In this document: positions 25,948-35,148 of the stretch, piece after piece
Layout of the letters: every line of letters begins with the position of its first letter
How positions within the stretch are numbered: position 1 is the first letter of the stretch
Assembly: GCA_902780505.1 (NCBI GenBank)
Contig: CACZFN010000006.1
Coordinates: forward strand, 82,656 to 146,655
DNA: 64,000 nucleotides
Reading direction: 5' to 3'
Origin: an uncultured Ruminococcus sp.
GTDB lineage: Bacteria > Bacillota > Clostridia > Oscillospirales > Ruminococcaceae
The notes under the pieces: model-generated
The model's input: the letters and a program-made list of their open reading frames with translations, nothing else
What the model was told of the DNA's origin: nothing
The model's database searches: none
Made by a program: the position numbers and the translations under genes

Positions 25948-27831
25948 TCACTGTACGGTTTCTGCACTTATACCTTTTTCTGCCATATATTCCCTTATAA
26001 GCCTTGTAAAATCTTCGCCGTACTTCTGGCATTTGGCTTCCCCGACACCTGAAACATTCAGAAATTCCTGCACGTTCTGCGGAAGCTTTGCGCACATATC
26101 CCGAAGTGAGGAATCGCTGAATATTATGTAAGCCGGCATTTTTTCTTCCTGAGCCTTCTGATTTCTGAGGCTTCTCAGCCGCCAGAAAAGTTCGGGGCGT
26201 GCAGATTTTTCGGCGCTGTTATTAGATGAAGCGGATTTTGCGCCTGACTTTTTATTGGCAGATGCACCTTTTCTGGGCACTTTCATGGTGACACTTATCC
26301 TGTCTATCAGTATACTGCGTGCTTTTTGTGTCAGCACAAGCGTGTGGAATTCGTCACGGCTCAGGTACCCCTCCCCTTCAAGGAATCGTATCACCTGCTT
26401 TATGTATACAGCAGTCGAATCCTTCATTATCCCGTAGGTGGAAAGTGTATCAAGCTTAAAGGTGTTTATTTTCGGATCGTTTCCGCCTTTGAGTATAGAA
26501 GATACCACGCCCTCGCCAAAAGAAAGCCGTCTTTCCGCAAGTCTGTAAACACAGGAAAGTATCTTCTGTGCATCAATGGTAATGTCCTTGTCAACAAAAT
26601 CGCCCGTACAGTTTGAACACCCGCAGACACCGTCCCTGTTGCATAAGCGCGGCGATCTGTCCCCGAAGTAATCAAGCATGAATCCTCTGAGGCAGGATGT
26701 AGTTGTGCAGTACCTCGTCATCATCATAAGACGCTCTGTCTGCCCTTTTACTATAAGCTCGCGTTCGTTTTCATCAAGGGTGTCATTTTCGTCACTGTGT
26801 TCTATCAGGAACCTGTTCGTTCTGACGTCCTGTCCGCTGTAGAGTATTATACATTCCCCGTTTGAGCCGTCACGTCCGCATCTGCCTGCCTCCTGATAAT
26901 AGCTTTCTATATCCTTTGGCATATTGTAGTGCACCACAAAGCTTACGTTTGATTTGTCGATACCCATCCCAAAAGCGTTTGTGGCCACCATTATCTTTTT
27001 TCTGTCATATATGAAATCGTCCTGGTTTATGCGCCTTTCTTCATCATCAAGGCCCGCGTGGTAGCGTGTCGCACTGAACCCCTTTTCGCAAAGCCTTGCG
27101 CATACCTCCTCAACGCCCTTTCTTGCAAGGCAGTAAACTATCCCGCTTTTGTCCTCGTTTCTTTGAAGTATCTCGCACAGCGAGTGGAACTTATCATCAG
27201 GGTGCATAACGCCGAAGTAGAGGTTTTTTCTGTCAAACCCCGTTACTTCAAGATAAGGAGAGCGAAGTGACAGCATATTTATTATGTCTTCTCTTACCCT
27301 TTTTGTGGCTGTCGCGGTAAACGCCGAAACCACCGGCCTGCGTGGAAGTGATGATATGAATTCGGCTATCCTCAGATAAGACGGCCTGAAATCCTGCCCC
27401 CATTGTGAAACACAGTGGGCTTCGTCTATCGTTACCATCGAGATATCCGAATTTTGTGCAAAGTGCAGGAATGCGGGTGTCAGCAGGCGTTCCGGCGCAC
27501 AGTATATAAGCCTGAAAGCGCCGCGCCGGGCAAGTGAGAGCGCTTTTGTATACTGTTCGGGTGTGAGCGAACTGTTAAGATATGCCGCCCTGACACCACA
27601 GTGAATAAGGGCGTTGACCTGATCTTTCATAAGTGATATAAGCGGGGAAACGACTATAGTTATACCTTCAAACATAAGTGCAGGCACCTGGTAGCATATG
27701 CTTTTGCCCGCACCTGTCGGCATTATTCCCAGACTATCCTGACATGAAAGAATGGCATCTATTATGCCCTCCTGCCCGTCACGGAACTGTTTATGCCCGA
27801 AATACTGCTCTAAAACCGAAAGCTTATCCAT
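25948..27831 (-). CDS. recQ: ATP-dependent DNA helicase RecQ
   Basis: RecQ unwinds DNA 3'-to-5' in recombination repair. The protein (627 aa from ATG 27831) has the family order: MDKLSVLEQYFGHKQFRDGQ, Walker A MPTGAGKS, the DEAH box in TIDEAHCVSQWGQDFRPSY, motif VI YYQEAGRCGRDG, the RecQ zinc site with four cysteines (CLRGFMLDYFGD to CGCSNC), a winged helix (ISCVYRLAERRLSFG region) and a C-terminal HRDC domain (LRDMCAKLPQNVQEFLNVSGV). An alternative ATG at 27846 adds MGSDK. Frames upstream of that are not RecQ-like. No clear promoter lies in the 80-base gap after the dockerin GH5 gene. Confidence 0.95.
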   Translation of the reverse strand: MDKLSVLEQYFGHKQFRDGQEGIIDAILSCQDSLGIMPTGAGKSICYQVPALMFEGITIVVSPLISLMKDQVNALIHCGVRAAYLNSSLTPEQYTKALSLARRGAFRLIYCAPERLLTPAFLHFAQNSDISMVTIDEAHCVSQWGQDFRPSYLRIAEFISSLPRRPVVSAFTATATKRVREDIINMLSLRSPYLEVTGFDRKNLYFGVMHPDDKFHSLCEILQRNEDKSGIVYCLARKGVEEVCARLCEKGFSATRYHAGLDDEERRINQDDFIYDRKKIMVATNAFGMGIDKSNVSFVVHYNMPKDIESYYQEAGRCGRDGSNGECIILYSGQDVRTNRFLIEHSDENDTLDENERELIVKGQTERLMMMTRYCTTTSCLRGFMLDYFGDRSPRLCNRDGVCGCSNCTGDFVDKDITIDAQKILSCVYRLAERRLSFGEGVVSSILKGGNDPKINTFKLDTLSTYGIMKDSTAVYIKQVIRFLEGEGYLSRDEFHTLVLTQKARSILIDRISVTMKVPRKGASANKKSGAKSASSNNSAEKSARPELFWRLRSLRNQKAQEEKMPAYIIFSDSSLRDMCAKLPQNVQEFLNVSGVGEAKCQKYGEDFTRLIREYMAEKGISAETVQ

Positions 27832-27863
27832 TTTATCAGATCCCATTTCTACACAAAATATCC

Positions 27864-27904
27864 ATGCCGCCGACGCTGCGGGCTGACTGCCGTGTCGGCG
27901 GCAT
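27864..27904 (-). terminator. Hairpin downstream of the dockerin GH5 gene
   Basis: ATGCCGCCGAC (27864-27874) and GTCGGCGGCAT (27894-27904) are perfect 11-bp inverted copies. On the minus strand the stem is followed by GGATATTTTG, a weak T-run. It lies eight bases after the GH5 stop, so it probably ends or attenuates that transcript before recQ. Confidence 0.6.
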
Positions 27905-27911
27905 AGGTAAA

Positions 27912-29657
27912 TCATACAAGTGTGACATCCCAGTCTGCAAGGTATTGCTGAAGCCTTGTAAGGTCCGACATTTTTATGCCTCTGATGCCGTCAAGGTCTG
28001 CGTTCGATTCATCTATCGAAACGTCCCAGTCTGCAAGGTACTGCTGAAGTCTTGTAAGGTCTGCCATATTTATCTTGCCGTTTCTGTCTACATCGCCTGC
28101 AATACGGTCGGTTATCTCAAATTCAGCGATAAGTTCACCGCCGTAAAGGCCTTTTCCGTAAACTGTTGCCGCAGCGGTGCCTTTGTCCTTGCAGTTTTTG
28201 TAAACTATCTCATAATCCCTGTTAAGGGTAAGCGTTGTTTTGTCAAGTGTTACTGTGACAGACGGCATTATATAGCTTCCTGTGTGGTAGTATGCCTTTT
28301 CAAGTCCCGATATTTCCGCATTTGCTATGTTTATAAGCTTTGGCAGGGTTTGTGTTTTTGTATCGCCGCATTTTGTGCAGGTGTAGGTGATCTCGCCCTC
28401 CTTTTCAAGTGTCGGGGCGCTTTTTACTTTGCCCTCGTCCCAGCTGTGAGAGCATTCCTGCGGGTAATACTTTGTAAGCGCCTTTAAAAATTCTGTGTCG
28501 GAAACACTGAGCTCGCTTCTTTTGATAAGCCCGAAGGTTTCGCCGTTGCTTGGCGGGTAAACGTTATTGTCCCATAAAACAGCAGGTATACCGCGCTCGC
28601 TTGAACGTTTGGTGTAGTATTCCGCCCATTTCACACGTTCATCAGAATTGTTCTTATCCATAGCGCCGAACTCGCCTATAACAGAGCTTATGCCCTTCTG
28701 TTCAAGCTTGTCAAGGCAGTCAAACAGGTAATCAAGCTGGCTGTACAGATCTGATGTGAAGCTGCTTGTTCCGTTTTTGTCAAGCGCAAAGCTGTACGGC
28801 GTATAAGCGTGAACTGACGCAACGGTCATATCGCTTTTATCGCTTGGAAGCACATAATACGGGTTTACAGCGCCGTCGATAGATGCGCAATAACCGGGGC
28901 ACATTATAAGCCTTGTCTTGTTATTGCCGCCCGAGGAACGTATGGTGTCAACGGCCTTCTGGTTAAGCTCGTTAATAACGCCTATTGCTTCTCTGACATC
29001 GCTTTCGGGATTGTTTGTATTGAACCCCCACTCGTTTGTATGCCCTATGAGCCGCGGTTCGTTGAGGGTTTCAAATATAAGGTGCTGGTCATAGTCCTTG
29101 TATTCCTCACAAAGTTGTTCCCACACGCTTGAAACATAGTTAAGCGACTGCGTTTTATATGTGCTGTTCGGGTAGAAGAACTTGTTGTCTATCTGTGAAG
29201 CCATCTTCCGATCTATAAATTCCTGTGTATGTGGGGTGTTGTCGTGGTGAATGTTGATTATTACATACATACCCTCGTCAAGTGCCATATCAACGATAGT
29301 GTGAACCCGTGTCATCCACTGCTTAGATATGGTGTAGTCACTGCTGTGCATATGCTCGCCCCACGAAACGGGTATCCTTATCGTTGAAAAACCGCTTTCG
29401 TGAACAAATTTGATAAGTTCCTTTGTTGTTGTAGGGTTGTTCCATGCATTTTCGTAGTAAAGATCATCTTTGATCCATGCTGAACAGTTTGAACATTCAA
29501 ATGTATTGCCGAGATTCCAGCCGAGCCCCATTTTTTTGAGTATCTCAGCCTTTGTCAACGTTTCTGCTGCAACTGCGGGCGGTGTTGCGGCCGGTATCAG
29601 AGCTGCCGCCATTGCCGCCGCACAAAGGGCAGATGTAATTTTCTTAAATAATTTCAT
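27912..29657 (-). CDS. GH5 cellulase with type I dockerin (cellulosomal)
   Basis: The 581-aa secreted protein begins with a signal peptide (KKITSALCAAAMAAALIP, cut near AVAAE). A GH5 domain of the subfamily 4 type follows: MGLGWNLGNTFEC, STIRIPVSWGEHM, VIINIHHDN, acid/base in IFETLNEPR, nucleophile in VIGEFGAMD. Next is a cysteine-containing spacer (CSHSWDEGKV ... TYTCTKCGDTKTQ) common in gut Firmicute surface proteins, and a beta domain (YYHTGSYIMPSVTVTL to YGGELIAEFEI). The C-terminal dockerin has two near-identical halves (DLTRLQQYLADWDV twice). Loop one, DVDRNGKINMAD, is a canonical calcium site. Loop two, DLDGIRGIKMSD, lacks ligands at positions 5 and 9. The dockerin implies docking to a cohesin scaffold encoded elsewhere. 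The start follows AAAGGAGGA. Confidence 0.95.
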   Translation of the reverse strand: MKLFKKITSALCAAAMAAALIPAATPPAVAAETLTKAEILKKMGLGWNLGNTFECSNCSAWIKDDLYYENAWNNPTTTKELIKFVHESGFSTIRIPVSWGEHMHSSDYTISKQWMTRVHTIVDMALDEGMYVIINIHHDNTPHTQEFIDRKMASQIDNKFFYPNSTYKTQSLNYVSSVWEQLCEEYKDYDQHLIFETLNEPRLIGHTNEWGFNTNNPESDVREAIGVINELNQKAVDTIRSSGGNNKTRLIMCPGYCASIDGAVNPYYVLPSDKSDMTVASVHAYTPYSFALDKNGTSSFTSDLYSQLDYLFDCLDKLEQKGISSVIGEFGAMDKNNSDERVKWAEYYTKRSSERGIPAVLWDNNVYPPSNGETFGLIKRSELSVSDTEFLKALTKYYPQECSHSWDEGKVKSAPTLEKEGEITYTCTKCGDTKTQTLPKLINIANAEISGLEKAYYHTGSYIMPSVTVTLDKTTLTLNRDYEIVYKNCKDKGTAAATVYGKGLYGGELIAEFEITDRIAGDVDRNGKINMADLTRLQQYLADWDVSIDESNADLDGIRGIKMSDLTRLQQYLADWDVTLV

Positions 29658-29698
29658 ATGTTCCTCCTTTTTGATAGCTTGCTATTACATACTATTAT

Positions 29699-29727
29699 AT
29701 CATACCATAAATCGGGCTTAATTTCAA
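29699..29727 (-). promoter_or_regulatory. Promoter of the dockerin GH5 gene
   Basis: On the minus strand TTGAAA (29727-29722) and TATGAT (29704-29699) are 17 bp apart, about 40 bases before ATG 29657. It diverges from the fucA promoter. Confidence 0.65.
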
Positions 29728-29785
29728 TCAGTAATATTGCATAAAATAAGCCGTTTCTTTTTTACACTCAAAATAATAAATATTA

Positions 29786-29814
29786 TGGACTTTGTCTTAA
29801 AAATGTTGTATAAT
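29786..29814 (+). promoter_or_regulatory. Probable promoter of the fucose genes
   Basis: TGGACT (29786-29791) and TATAAT (29809-29814) are 17 bp apart, 36 bases before ATG 29851. The -35 box is weak (four of six), which would suit activator control. No clear operator was found. Confidence 0.5.
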
Positions 29815-29850
29815 ATTTTTATACAATTCGGTATTGGAAGGAGTATTTTT

Positions 29851-30540
29851 ATGTACGAAGATATCAAAGAACAAATGGTGGATATCTGCCATAAGATGTG
29901 GCTCAAGGGCTGGGTTGCGGCAAATGACGGCAATATAACCGTTAAGGTAGGCGAGGGGAAATACCTTGCTACCCAGACAGGAATGTCAAAGGCTTTTATC
30001 ACTGCAAAGAACATAGGGCTTATTGATGATGACTTTAATATCTTAGAAGCCGAGGAGGGTTTCAGACCGTCAAGCGAGGTCAAGATGCATTTAAGATGCT
30101 ACCATGACAGGCCTGATGTCGGGGCAGTCGTACACGCTCACCCGCCGACGGCAACAGGCTTTGCCTGCGCGCAGATACCGCTTGATGATTACTGTATGAT
30201 AGAAACGGTCATTGTGGTAGGCTCTATCCCGCTTACTCCATACGGCACACCCTCCACCTACGAAGTGCCGGAAGCCATTGCACCGTATTTGCAGGAACAC
30301 GATGTGATGCTTTTGGAAAACCACGGTGCACTTACAGTCGGCGCTGACCTTATTACGGCTTATTACAGAATGGAAACGCTTGAATTGCAGGCGCAGATAT
30401 CCTTAAACGCAAGGCTTTTGGGCGGCGTCAAGGACATCGACCGTGAGAATATCGACAAGCTTATCGCTATGCGCCCCGCCTACGGCGTTACGGGCAGGCA
30501 CCCGGGGTACAAGAAGTATAAGAATAAGTATACCGAGTGA
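29851..30540 (+). CDS. fucA: L-fuculose-phosphate aldolase (class II aldolase)
   Basis: The 229-aa enzyme splits L-fuculose 1-phosphate to dihydroxyacetone phosphate and L-lactaldehyde. Zinc-site residues are visible: the histidine pair in VVHAHPPTATG, a third in LLENHGALTVG, and the catalytic glutamate in SSEVKMHL. The N-terminal substrate loop has WVAANDGNITVKV. ATG 29851 follows AAGGAG at 29838-29843. The frame is open further upstream but has no such site. An L-ribulose-phosphate epimerase is a possible alternative in this family, but fucI and a deoxy-sugar kinase downstream favour FucA. Confidence 0.92.
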   Translation: MYEDIKEQMVDICHKMWLKGWVAANDGNITVKVGEGKYLATQTGMSKAFITAKNIGLIDDDFNILEAEEGFRPSSEVKMHLRCYHDRPDVGAVVHAHPPTATGFACAQIPLDDYCMIETVIVVGSIPLTPYGTPSTYEVPEAIAPYLQEHDVMLLENHGALTVGADLITAYYRMETLELQAQISLNARLLGGVKDIDRENIDKLIAMRPAYGVTGRHPGYKKYKNKYTE

Positions 30541-30594
30541 CAGCGGGTTTTGTTCTGAAATAAGAAAGAATAAATAATAAAGAACAACTGAGGT

Positions 30595-30618
30595 GTCCGC
30601 CTTTGGCGGACGGTTTTT
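30595..30618 (+). terminator. Hairpin between fucA and the kinase gene
   Basis: GTCCGCC/GGCGGAC (30595-30611) with a TTT loop is followed by GGTTTTT. It has terminator form but stands inside the fucose cluster, 19 bases before the kinase start, so it may lower kinase and isomerase expression relative to the aldolase. Confidence 0.65.
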
Positions 30619-30636
30619 AAAGTGGAGGGAAAGGCT

Positions 30637-32112
30637 ATGTCAAAACGTGTTTTGGCGTTTGATCTCGGTGCATCGGGCGGCAGGGCTGTTATTGTCGGAT
30701 ATGACGGGGCGGCTTTCACCTTTGACGAGGTCCACCGCTTTTCAAATGATCCCGTGATGCTGGGCGGTACGTTTTACTGGGACGTACTGAGGCTTTTCTT
30801 TGAGATAAAGCAGGGGCTTGTAAAGGCTAAGCTCTCAGGCGGGTTTGACAGTATCGCCATTAATACATGGGGTGTTGATTTCGGGCTTATTGATGAAAAC
30901 GGCGGGCTTGTTATGAACCCTGTGCACTACCGCGATACACGCACACGGGGTATGCTAAAAGAAAGCGAAAAGTATATTTCAAATAACGAGCTTTACCTTA
31001 AAACGGGCAATCAGCTTATGGAGATAAACACGGCATTTCAGCTTTTGTCACTTAAAAAGAACAGGCCTGAGCTTCTTGCACGTGCAAAGCGGCTTTTGTT
31101 TATGCCCGATCTGCTTGCATATTTCCTGACGGGTGAACAGGTCTCGGAATACTCTATCGCTTCCACCTCACAGCTGTTTGACCAGGTAAACGGCGGGTGG
31201 AATTATGAAGTCATAGATAAACTCGGCTTTGACAGGGGGCTGTTTGCACCGGTCGTTAAAAGCGGGACTGTGACAGGAAAGCTTTCCCGTGAAATCTGTG
31301 AAGAACTCGGGCTGCCTGAAATACCCGTGATAGCAGCCTGCGGGCATGACACACAGGACGCAGCCGCAGCTGTACCGACTGATAAAAAGGACTTTGCTTT
31401 TCTTTCCTGCGGTACGTGGTCACTGCTCGGGACGGAGCTTTCCTCGCCGCTTATAAACCGCACTACAATGGAGTATAACTTTACAAACGAGGGCGGCTTC
31501 GGCGGTACTGCGACATTGCTCAATAATATAATAGGCCTGTGGCTTATACAGGAAAGCAGGCGTCAGTGGCAGCGTGAGGGCAAGGATTACTCCTTTGCCG
31601 ATATGGAAAAAATGGCGCTTGAAAGCAAGCCGCTTTTGTGCTTTATTGATCCCGATCATCCGGATTTTTCGACGGCGGGTGATCTTCCTGAGCGCATAAG
31701 GGAGTATTGCAGGAATACCGCACAGCCTGTTCCCGAAACTGACGGGGCGGTGGTGAGGTGCATTTATGAAAGCCTGGCGCTCAAATATGCATGGACGTTA
31801 AAGCGGATAGAAAAATGCACAGGAAAAAAATATGATACCCTTTATATAGTTGGCGGCGGTACTAAAGACGGGCTGCTTTGTCAGACGGCGGCTGACTGTG
31901 CGGGGGTGGAGGTATCTGCGGGGCCGATAGAGGCAACCGTTCTCGGCAATGCGGCTATACAGCTGATGACTCTCGGAGAGATAGCTTCTGTTTCACAGGC
32001 AAGGAATATCATAAGCAAGACGGAGCCTATAAAGCATTACTCCCCGCATAACGAGCAGACAAAGCTGTTTGAAGCCGCAATGCCACGGTTTGAAACACTT
32101 TTGCGGGGGTGA
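30637..32112 (+). CDS. FGGY sugar kinase, rhamnulokinase type (probable L-fuculokinase)
   Basis: The 491-aa kinase has the FGGY two-domain ATPase fold: AFDLGASGGRAVIVGYDG, INTWGVDFGLID, NPVHYRDTRT, MPDLLAYFLTG, AACGHDTQDAAAAVP, SCGTWSLLGTE and the adenosine motif VGGGTKDGLLCQ. Sequence style matches rhamnulokinase (RhaB), but it sits between fucA and fucI. In Firmicutes RhaB-type kinases often phosphorylate L-fuculose, and both sugars are 6-deoxyhexuloses. ATG 30637 follows GTGGAGGG. Its TGA overlaps the next gene. I infer fuculose as substrate from context. Confidence 0.9.
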   Translation: MSKRVLAFDLGASGGRAVIVGYDGAAFTFDEVHRFSNDPVMLGGTFYWDVLRLFFEIKQGLVKAKLSGGFDSIAINTWGVDFGLIDENGGLVMNPVHYRDTRTRGMLKESEKYISNNELYLKTGNQLMEINTAFQLLSLKKNRPELLARAKRLLFMPDLLAYFLTGEQVSEYSIASTSQLFDQVNGGWNYEVIDKLGFDRGLFAPVVKSGTVTGKLSREICEELGLPEIPVIAACGHDTQDAAAAVPTDKKDFAFLSCGTWSLLGTELSSPLINRTTMEYNFTNEGGFGGTATLLNNIIGLWLIQESRRQWQREGKDYSFADMEKMALESKPLLCFIDPDHPDFSTAGDLPERIREYCRNTAQPVPETDGAVVRCIYESLALKYAWTLKRIEKCTGKKYDTLYIVGGGTKDGLLCQTAADCAGVEVSAGPIEATVLGNAAIQLMTLGEIASVSQARNIISKTEPIKHYSPHNEQTKLFEAAMPRFETLLRG

Positions 32113-32117
32113 TGATA

Positions 32118-32957
32118 ATGCAGGCAGAGGGTAAGAATATCCCGCTTGGCGTTACTGTCGGCAACGACGGGCTTATGGCGGCAATTGAAAACCCGCTTGG
32201 CAAAAAGGTGATAATAAACGGTTTTGATACCGATACCCCAAAGGGCGGAAAGGAGCTTACAGAGCGTCAGGTAAACTTCCGCGCAGGGCTGTTTGTCATA
32301 GTGTTTGTCGGGGCAATAATCGCGGCAATTGTGTTTTCACAGACAGAGCCGCTTCTGTGCTTGGTATGTGTGGGGGCGATATTCTTTATAATCGGTATGC
32401 TGGCCGTGATACAGGGCGGCGGGATAAGGCTTGATAACCTGCCCGCATTTATCGTACCGTCAGTCGGTGCGCTTATGATAATTATACCCCTTATGATGCT
32501 TTATCACCGCGACCACCCCGAAAGCCTTGAAATAACAAGGGACGGCGTTATTACACTTATACTTTGGTGCTTTGCGGCAGTCGGTGTATTCTTGCTTATA
32601 ATACCGATAATAAGGCACTTATCAATGATGTCAAGGTGTTCAAAGACAGTGACGGCAAAGTGCATTTTCAGGGAATCCCGCCCGACAAGCCACAGGGACG
32701 CAAGGGGCATAACAAGGCATACCGATATATTTTCACCCGTATGGCAGTACGAGCTTGGTGAGGTTATATTCGTAACAAGGGAAGCCGTGTTTTCGGGCAA
32801 TGATATCCCCGCTGTAGGGGAAAGCCGTGAGATAAGATATGACGCAGATGAACCAAGCTGTATATACAGACCTGTGCTTAGAAATAATTTCATAGAAATG
32901 GCAATAGGTGCGGCATTTATTGCGGCAGGCTTACTGGCACTGTATTTCAAGAGGTGA
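32118..32957 (+). CDS. DUF3592-like membrane protein
   Basis: The protein (about 280 aa) has a cytosolic N-terminal stretch (VGNDGLMAAIENPLGKKVII), then hydrophobic segments near residues 58-75, 79-100, 115-130 and 150-170. A soluble beta domain follows (SKTVTAKCIFRES ... FSPVWQYELG ... GESREIRYDADEP) of the DUF3592 kind, and a last membrane helix ends the protein. Function is unknown. ATG 32118 is chosen for spacing to GGGGGTG. ATG 32112 and GTG 32109 are in frame and overlap the kinase stop. It lies inside the fucose gene cluster, but no link to sugar transport is evident. Confidence 0.7.
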   Translation: MQAEGKNIPLGVTVGNDGLMAAIENPLGKKVIINGFDTDTPKGGKELTERQVNFRAGLFVIVFVGAIIAAIVFSQTEPLLCLVCVGAIFFIIGMLAVIQGGGIRLDNLPAFIVPSVGALMIIIPLMMLYHRDHPESLEITRDGVITLILWCFAAVGVFLLIIPIIRHLSMMSRCSKTVTAKCIFRESRPTSHRDARGITRHTDIFSPVWQYELGEVIFVTREAVFSGNDIPAVGESREIRYDADEPSCIYRPVLRNNFIEMAIGAAFIAAGLLALYFKR

Positions 32958-32961
32958 TGCT

Positions 32962-33198
32962 ATGGGCAAGGTGATAAAAGCTTTACTGATAGAGCTTGTG
33001 ATCACAGCATTGCTTTTTGGATCAGGGCTTGTACTTGATATGACACTTCAAAAGCCTTCCCCCGGTATTAACGGGCACCCCGCCTCTGCACTTGCCTTTA
33101 TCCTGCCGATTGGCGGCGCGGCGGTAATGGCGCTTATTGATATTATCCTTATTATAAGAGGGATAAAAAGGGCATTTAAGAATAATGATAAAAATTAA
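32962..33198 (+). CDS. Small two-helix membrane protein
   Basis: The 78-aa protein has two predicted membrane helices (ALLIELVITALLFGSGLVL and LAFILPIGGAAVMALIDIIL) joined by a short polar loop and a basic tail (RGIKRAFKNNDKN), so both ends should face the cytosol. GAGGTG precedes ATG 32962, four bases after the DUF3592-like stop. It is probably co-translated with that protein and may partner it. No family is recognised. Confidence 0.7.
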   Translation: MGKVIKALLIELVITALLFGSGLVLDMTLQKPSPGINGHPASALAFILPIGGAAVMALIDIILIIRGIKRAFKNNDKN

Positions 33199-33279
33199 TT
33201 GAGAGCAAAGATAACGCAGGAGGAGAATACTCTTGCCTCTTACCTCTTATCTCTTGCCTCTAAGAAAGGAAGATGTAAA
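33199..33279 (+). repeat. Pyrimidine-rich repeat in the fucI leader
   Basis: An 11-base direct repeat CTCTTGCCTCT occurs at 33230-33240 and 33251-33261, with a related CTCTTACCTC between. An AGGAGGAG just before it is not followed by a usable in-frame start. It separates the small membrane protein from fucI. Confidence 0.6.
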
Positions 33280-35082
33280 TTGGCAAAGAGCAGACTTATC
33301 GGCGATTACCCTGTTATAGGTATCCGCCCGACTATCGACGGAAGGAGAGGGTACTTAAACGTTCGCGGCTCACTTGAGGAACAGACTATGGGTATGGCAC
33401 AGGCAGCAAAGAAGCTGTTTGAGGAAAACCTTAAATATTCAAACGGCGAGCCCGTAAAGGTTGTGATCGCTGACACCACCATAGGCCGTGTTGCGGAAGC
33501 GGCGGCTTGTGCGGAAAAATTCAAAAAAGCAGGCGTTGACATCACCCTTACAGTAACGCCCTGCTGGTGCTATGGCTCGGAAACTATGGATATGGACACA
33601 CGCACTATTAAGGCAGTATGGGGCTTTAACGGAACAGAGCGTCCCGGTGCGGTATACCTTGCATCTGTGCTTGCGACACACGCGCAGAAGGGACTGCCCG
33701 CTTTCGGTATTTACGGGCGTGATGTGCAGGAGGCTGATGACAAGGAAATACCCGCTGATGTAAAGGAAAAACTCCTGCGTTTCGGCAGGGCTGCTGTTGC
33801 GGCGGCAACTATGCGCGGAAAGTCTTATTTACAGATAGGTTCTATCACTATGGGCATAGGCGGCTCTATCATAAGCCCTGAATTTATTGAAGAATACCTC
33901 GGTATGCGTGTAGAGAGCGTTGACGAGGTAGAGATAATAAGACGAATGACCGAGGGCATCTACGACAAGGAAGAATACGAGAAAGCCCTTGCATGGACTA
34001 AGGCAAAGTGTATCGAGGGCTTTGACAAAAACCCCGAGGAGGTACAGAAGTCCCGCGAAGTCAAGGACGAGCAGTGGGAATTTGTCGTAAAGATGATGTG
34101 CATAATAAAAGACCTTATGAACGGCAATGACAAGCTTTCCGCAGGCTGTGAGGAGGAAGCTGTAGGCCATAATGCTATCGCCGCGGGCTTCCAGGGGCAG
34201 AGGCAGTGGACAGATTTCTACCCGAACTGTGATTTCCCCGAAGCTATGCTCAACACCACCTTTGACTGGAACGGTGCGCGCGAGCCTTATATTCTTGCAA
34301 CAGAAAATGACGTTTTGAACGGTCTTGGGATGCTGTTCTTAAAGCTGCTTACAAACCGCGCACAGATATTTGCAGATGTTCGTACATACTGGTCACCCGA
34401 AGCTGTAAAGAGGGCAACAGGCTATGATATCGAAGGCAAGGCGGCAGAAGCAGGCGGATTTATACACCTTATAAACTCGGGCGCGGCCTGCCTTGATGCA
34501 AACGGCGGTGCAAAGGATGAAGCAGGCAACAGTGTAATGAAGCCGTGGTATGACATCACCGACAAGGACATTGACGCAATAATGGGCAAGACCACATGGA
34601 ACCCCGCAGACCTCGGGTATTTCAGGGGCGGCGGCTACTCGTCACGCTTTGTTACAGACTGTGAAATGCCTGCTACAATGATAAGGCTCAATCTTGTAAA
34701 GGGACTTGGACCTATGCTTCAGATATGCGAGGGCTATACAGTCAAACTTCCCGACGAAGTAAACGACAAGCTGTGGAAAAGGACAGACTACACATGGCCA
34801 TGCACATGGTTTGCACCGAGGACCGACGGAAAAGAGGGCAGCCCGTTCAGGACAGCTTATGATGTTATGAACAACTGGGGCGCAAACCACGGGGCTATAA
34901 GCTACGGCCACGTCGGTGCTGACCTTATTACACTTGCATCTATTCTGAGGATACCTGTTGCAATGCATAACGTTGCTGAGGGCGATATCTTCCGTCCCGC
35001 TGCATGGAATGCTTTCGGTATGGATAAGGAGGGTGCAGACTTCCGCGCCTGCGCAAATTACGGACCTATGTATAAAGGATAA
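33280..35082 (+). CDS. fucI: L-fucose isomerase
   Basis: FucI interconverts L-fucose and L-fuculose with Mn2+ as cofactor. The protein (600 aa) begins [20 protein letters not shown] after a short lead and carries the active-site region [23 protein letters not shown] and [23 protein letters not shown], with the catalytic glutamate and aspartate expected just before and in these blocks. The C-terminal domain has [20 protein letters not shown] with the metal histidine. Length is close to E. coli FucI. I chose TTG 33280 because AAAGGAAG lies eight bases upstream. The frame is open back to 33199, but that part is a low-complexity repeat. It is the last gene of the fucose cluster. Confidence 0.94.
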   Translation: MAKSRLIGDYPVIGIRPTIDGRRGYLNVRGSLEEQTMGMAQAAKKLFEENLKYSNGEPVKVVIADTTIGRVAEAAACAEKFKKAGVDITLTVTPCWCYGSETMDMDTRTIKAVWGFNGTERPGAVYLASVLATHAQKGLPAFGIYGRDVQEADDKEIPADVKEKLLRFGRAAVAAATMRGKSYLQIGSITMGIGGSIISPEFIEEYLGMRVESVDEVEIIRRMTEGIYDKEEYEKALAWTKAKCIEGFDKNPEEVQKSREVKDEQWEFVVKMMCIIKDLMNGNDKLSAGCEEEAVGHNAIAAGFQGQRQWTDFYPNCDFPEAMLNTTFDWNGAREPYILATENDVLNGLGMLFLKLLTNRAQIFADVRTYWSPEAVKRATGYDIEGKAAEAGGFIHLINSGAACLDANGGAKDEAGNSVMKPWYDITDKDIDAIMGKTTWNPADLGYFRGGGYSSRFVTDCEMPATMIRLNLVKGLGPMLQICEGYTVKLPDEVNDKLWKRTDYTWPCTWFAPRTDGKEGSPFRTAYDVMNNWGANHGAISYGHVGADLITLASILRIPVAMHNVAEGDIFRPAAWNAFGMDKEGADFRACANYGPMYKG

Positions 35083-35092
35083 GAATAAACAA

Positions 35093-35124
35093 AGCCTGAG
35101 AACGATAAAAGTTCTCAGGCTCTT
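35093..35124. terminator. Terminator between fucI and ldh
   Basis: AGCCTGAGAAC (35093-35103) pairs perfectly with GTTCTCAGGCT (35111-35121). The T-run on the plus strand is broken (CTTATTATA). It lies between convergent genes and could serve both. Confidence 0.75.
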
Positions 35125-35148
35125 ATTATACGTGTCAATAAATGATTT

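Noticed and set aside
27678-28487. Open frame of 269 codons opposite the dockerin GH5 and recQ
   Set aside because: It crosses two real genes in antisense and shows no recognisable motif or start signal.
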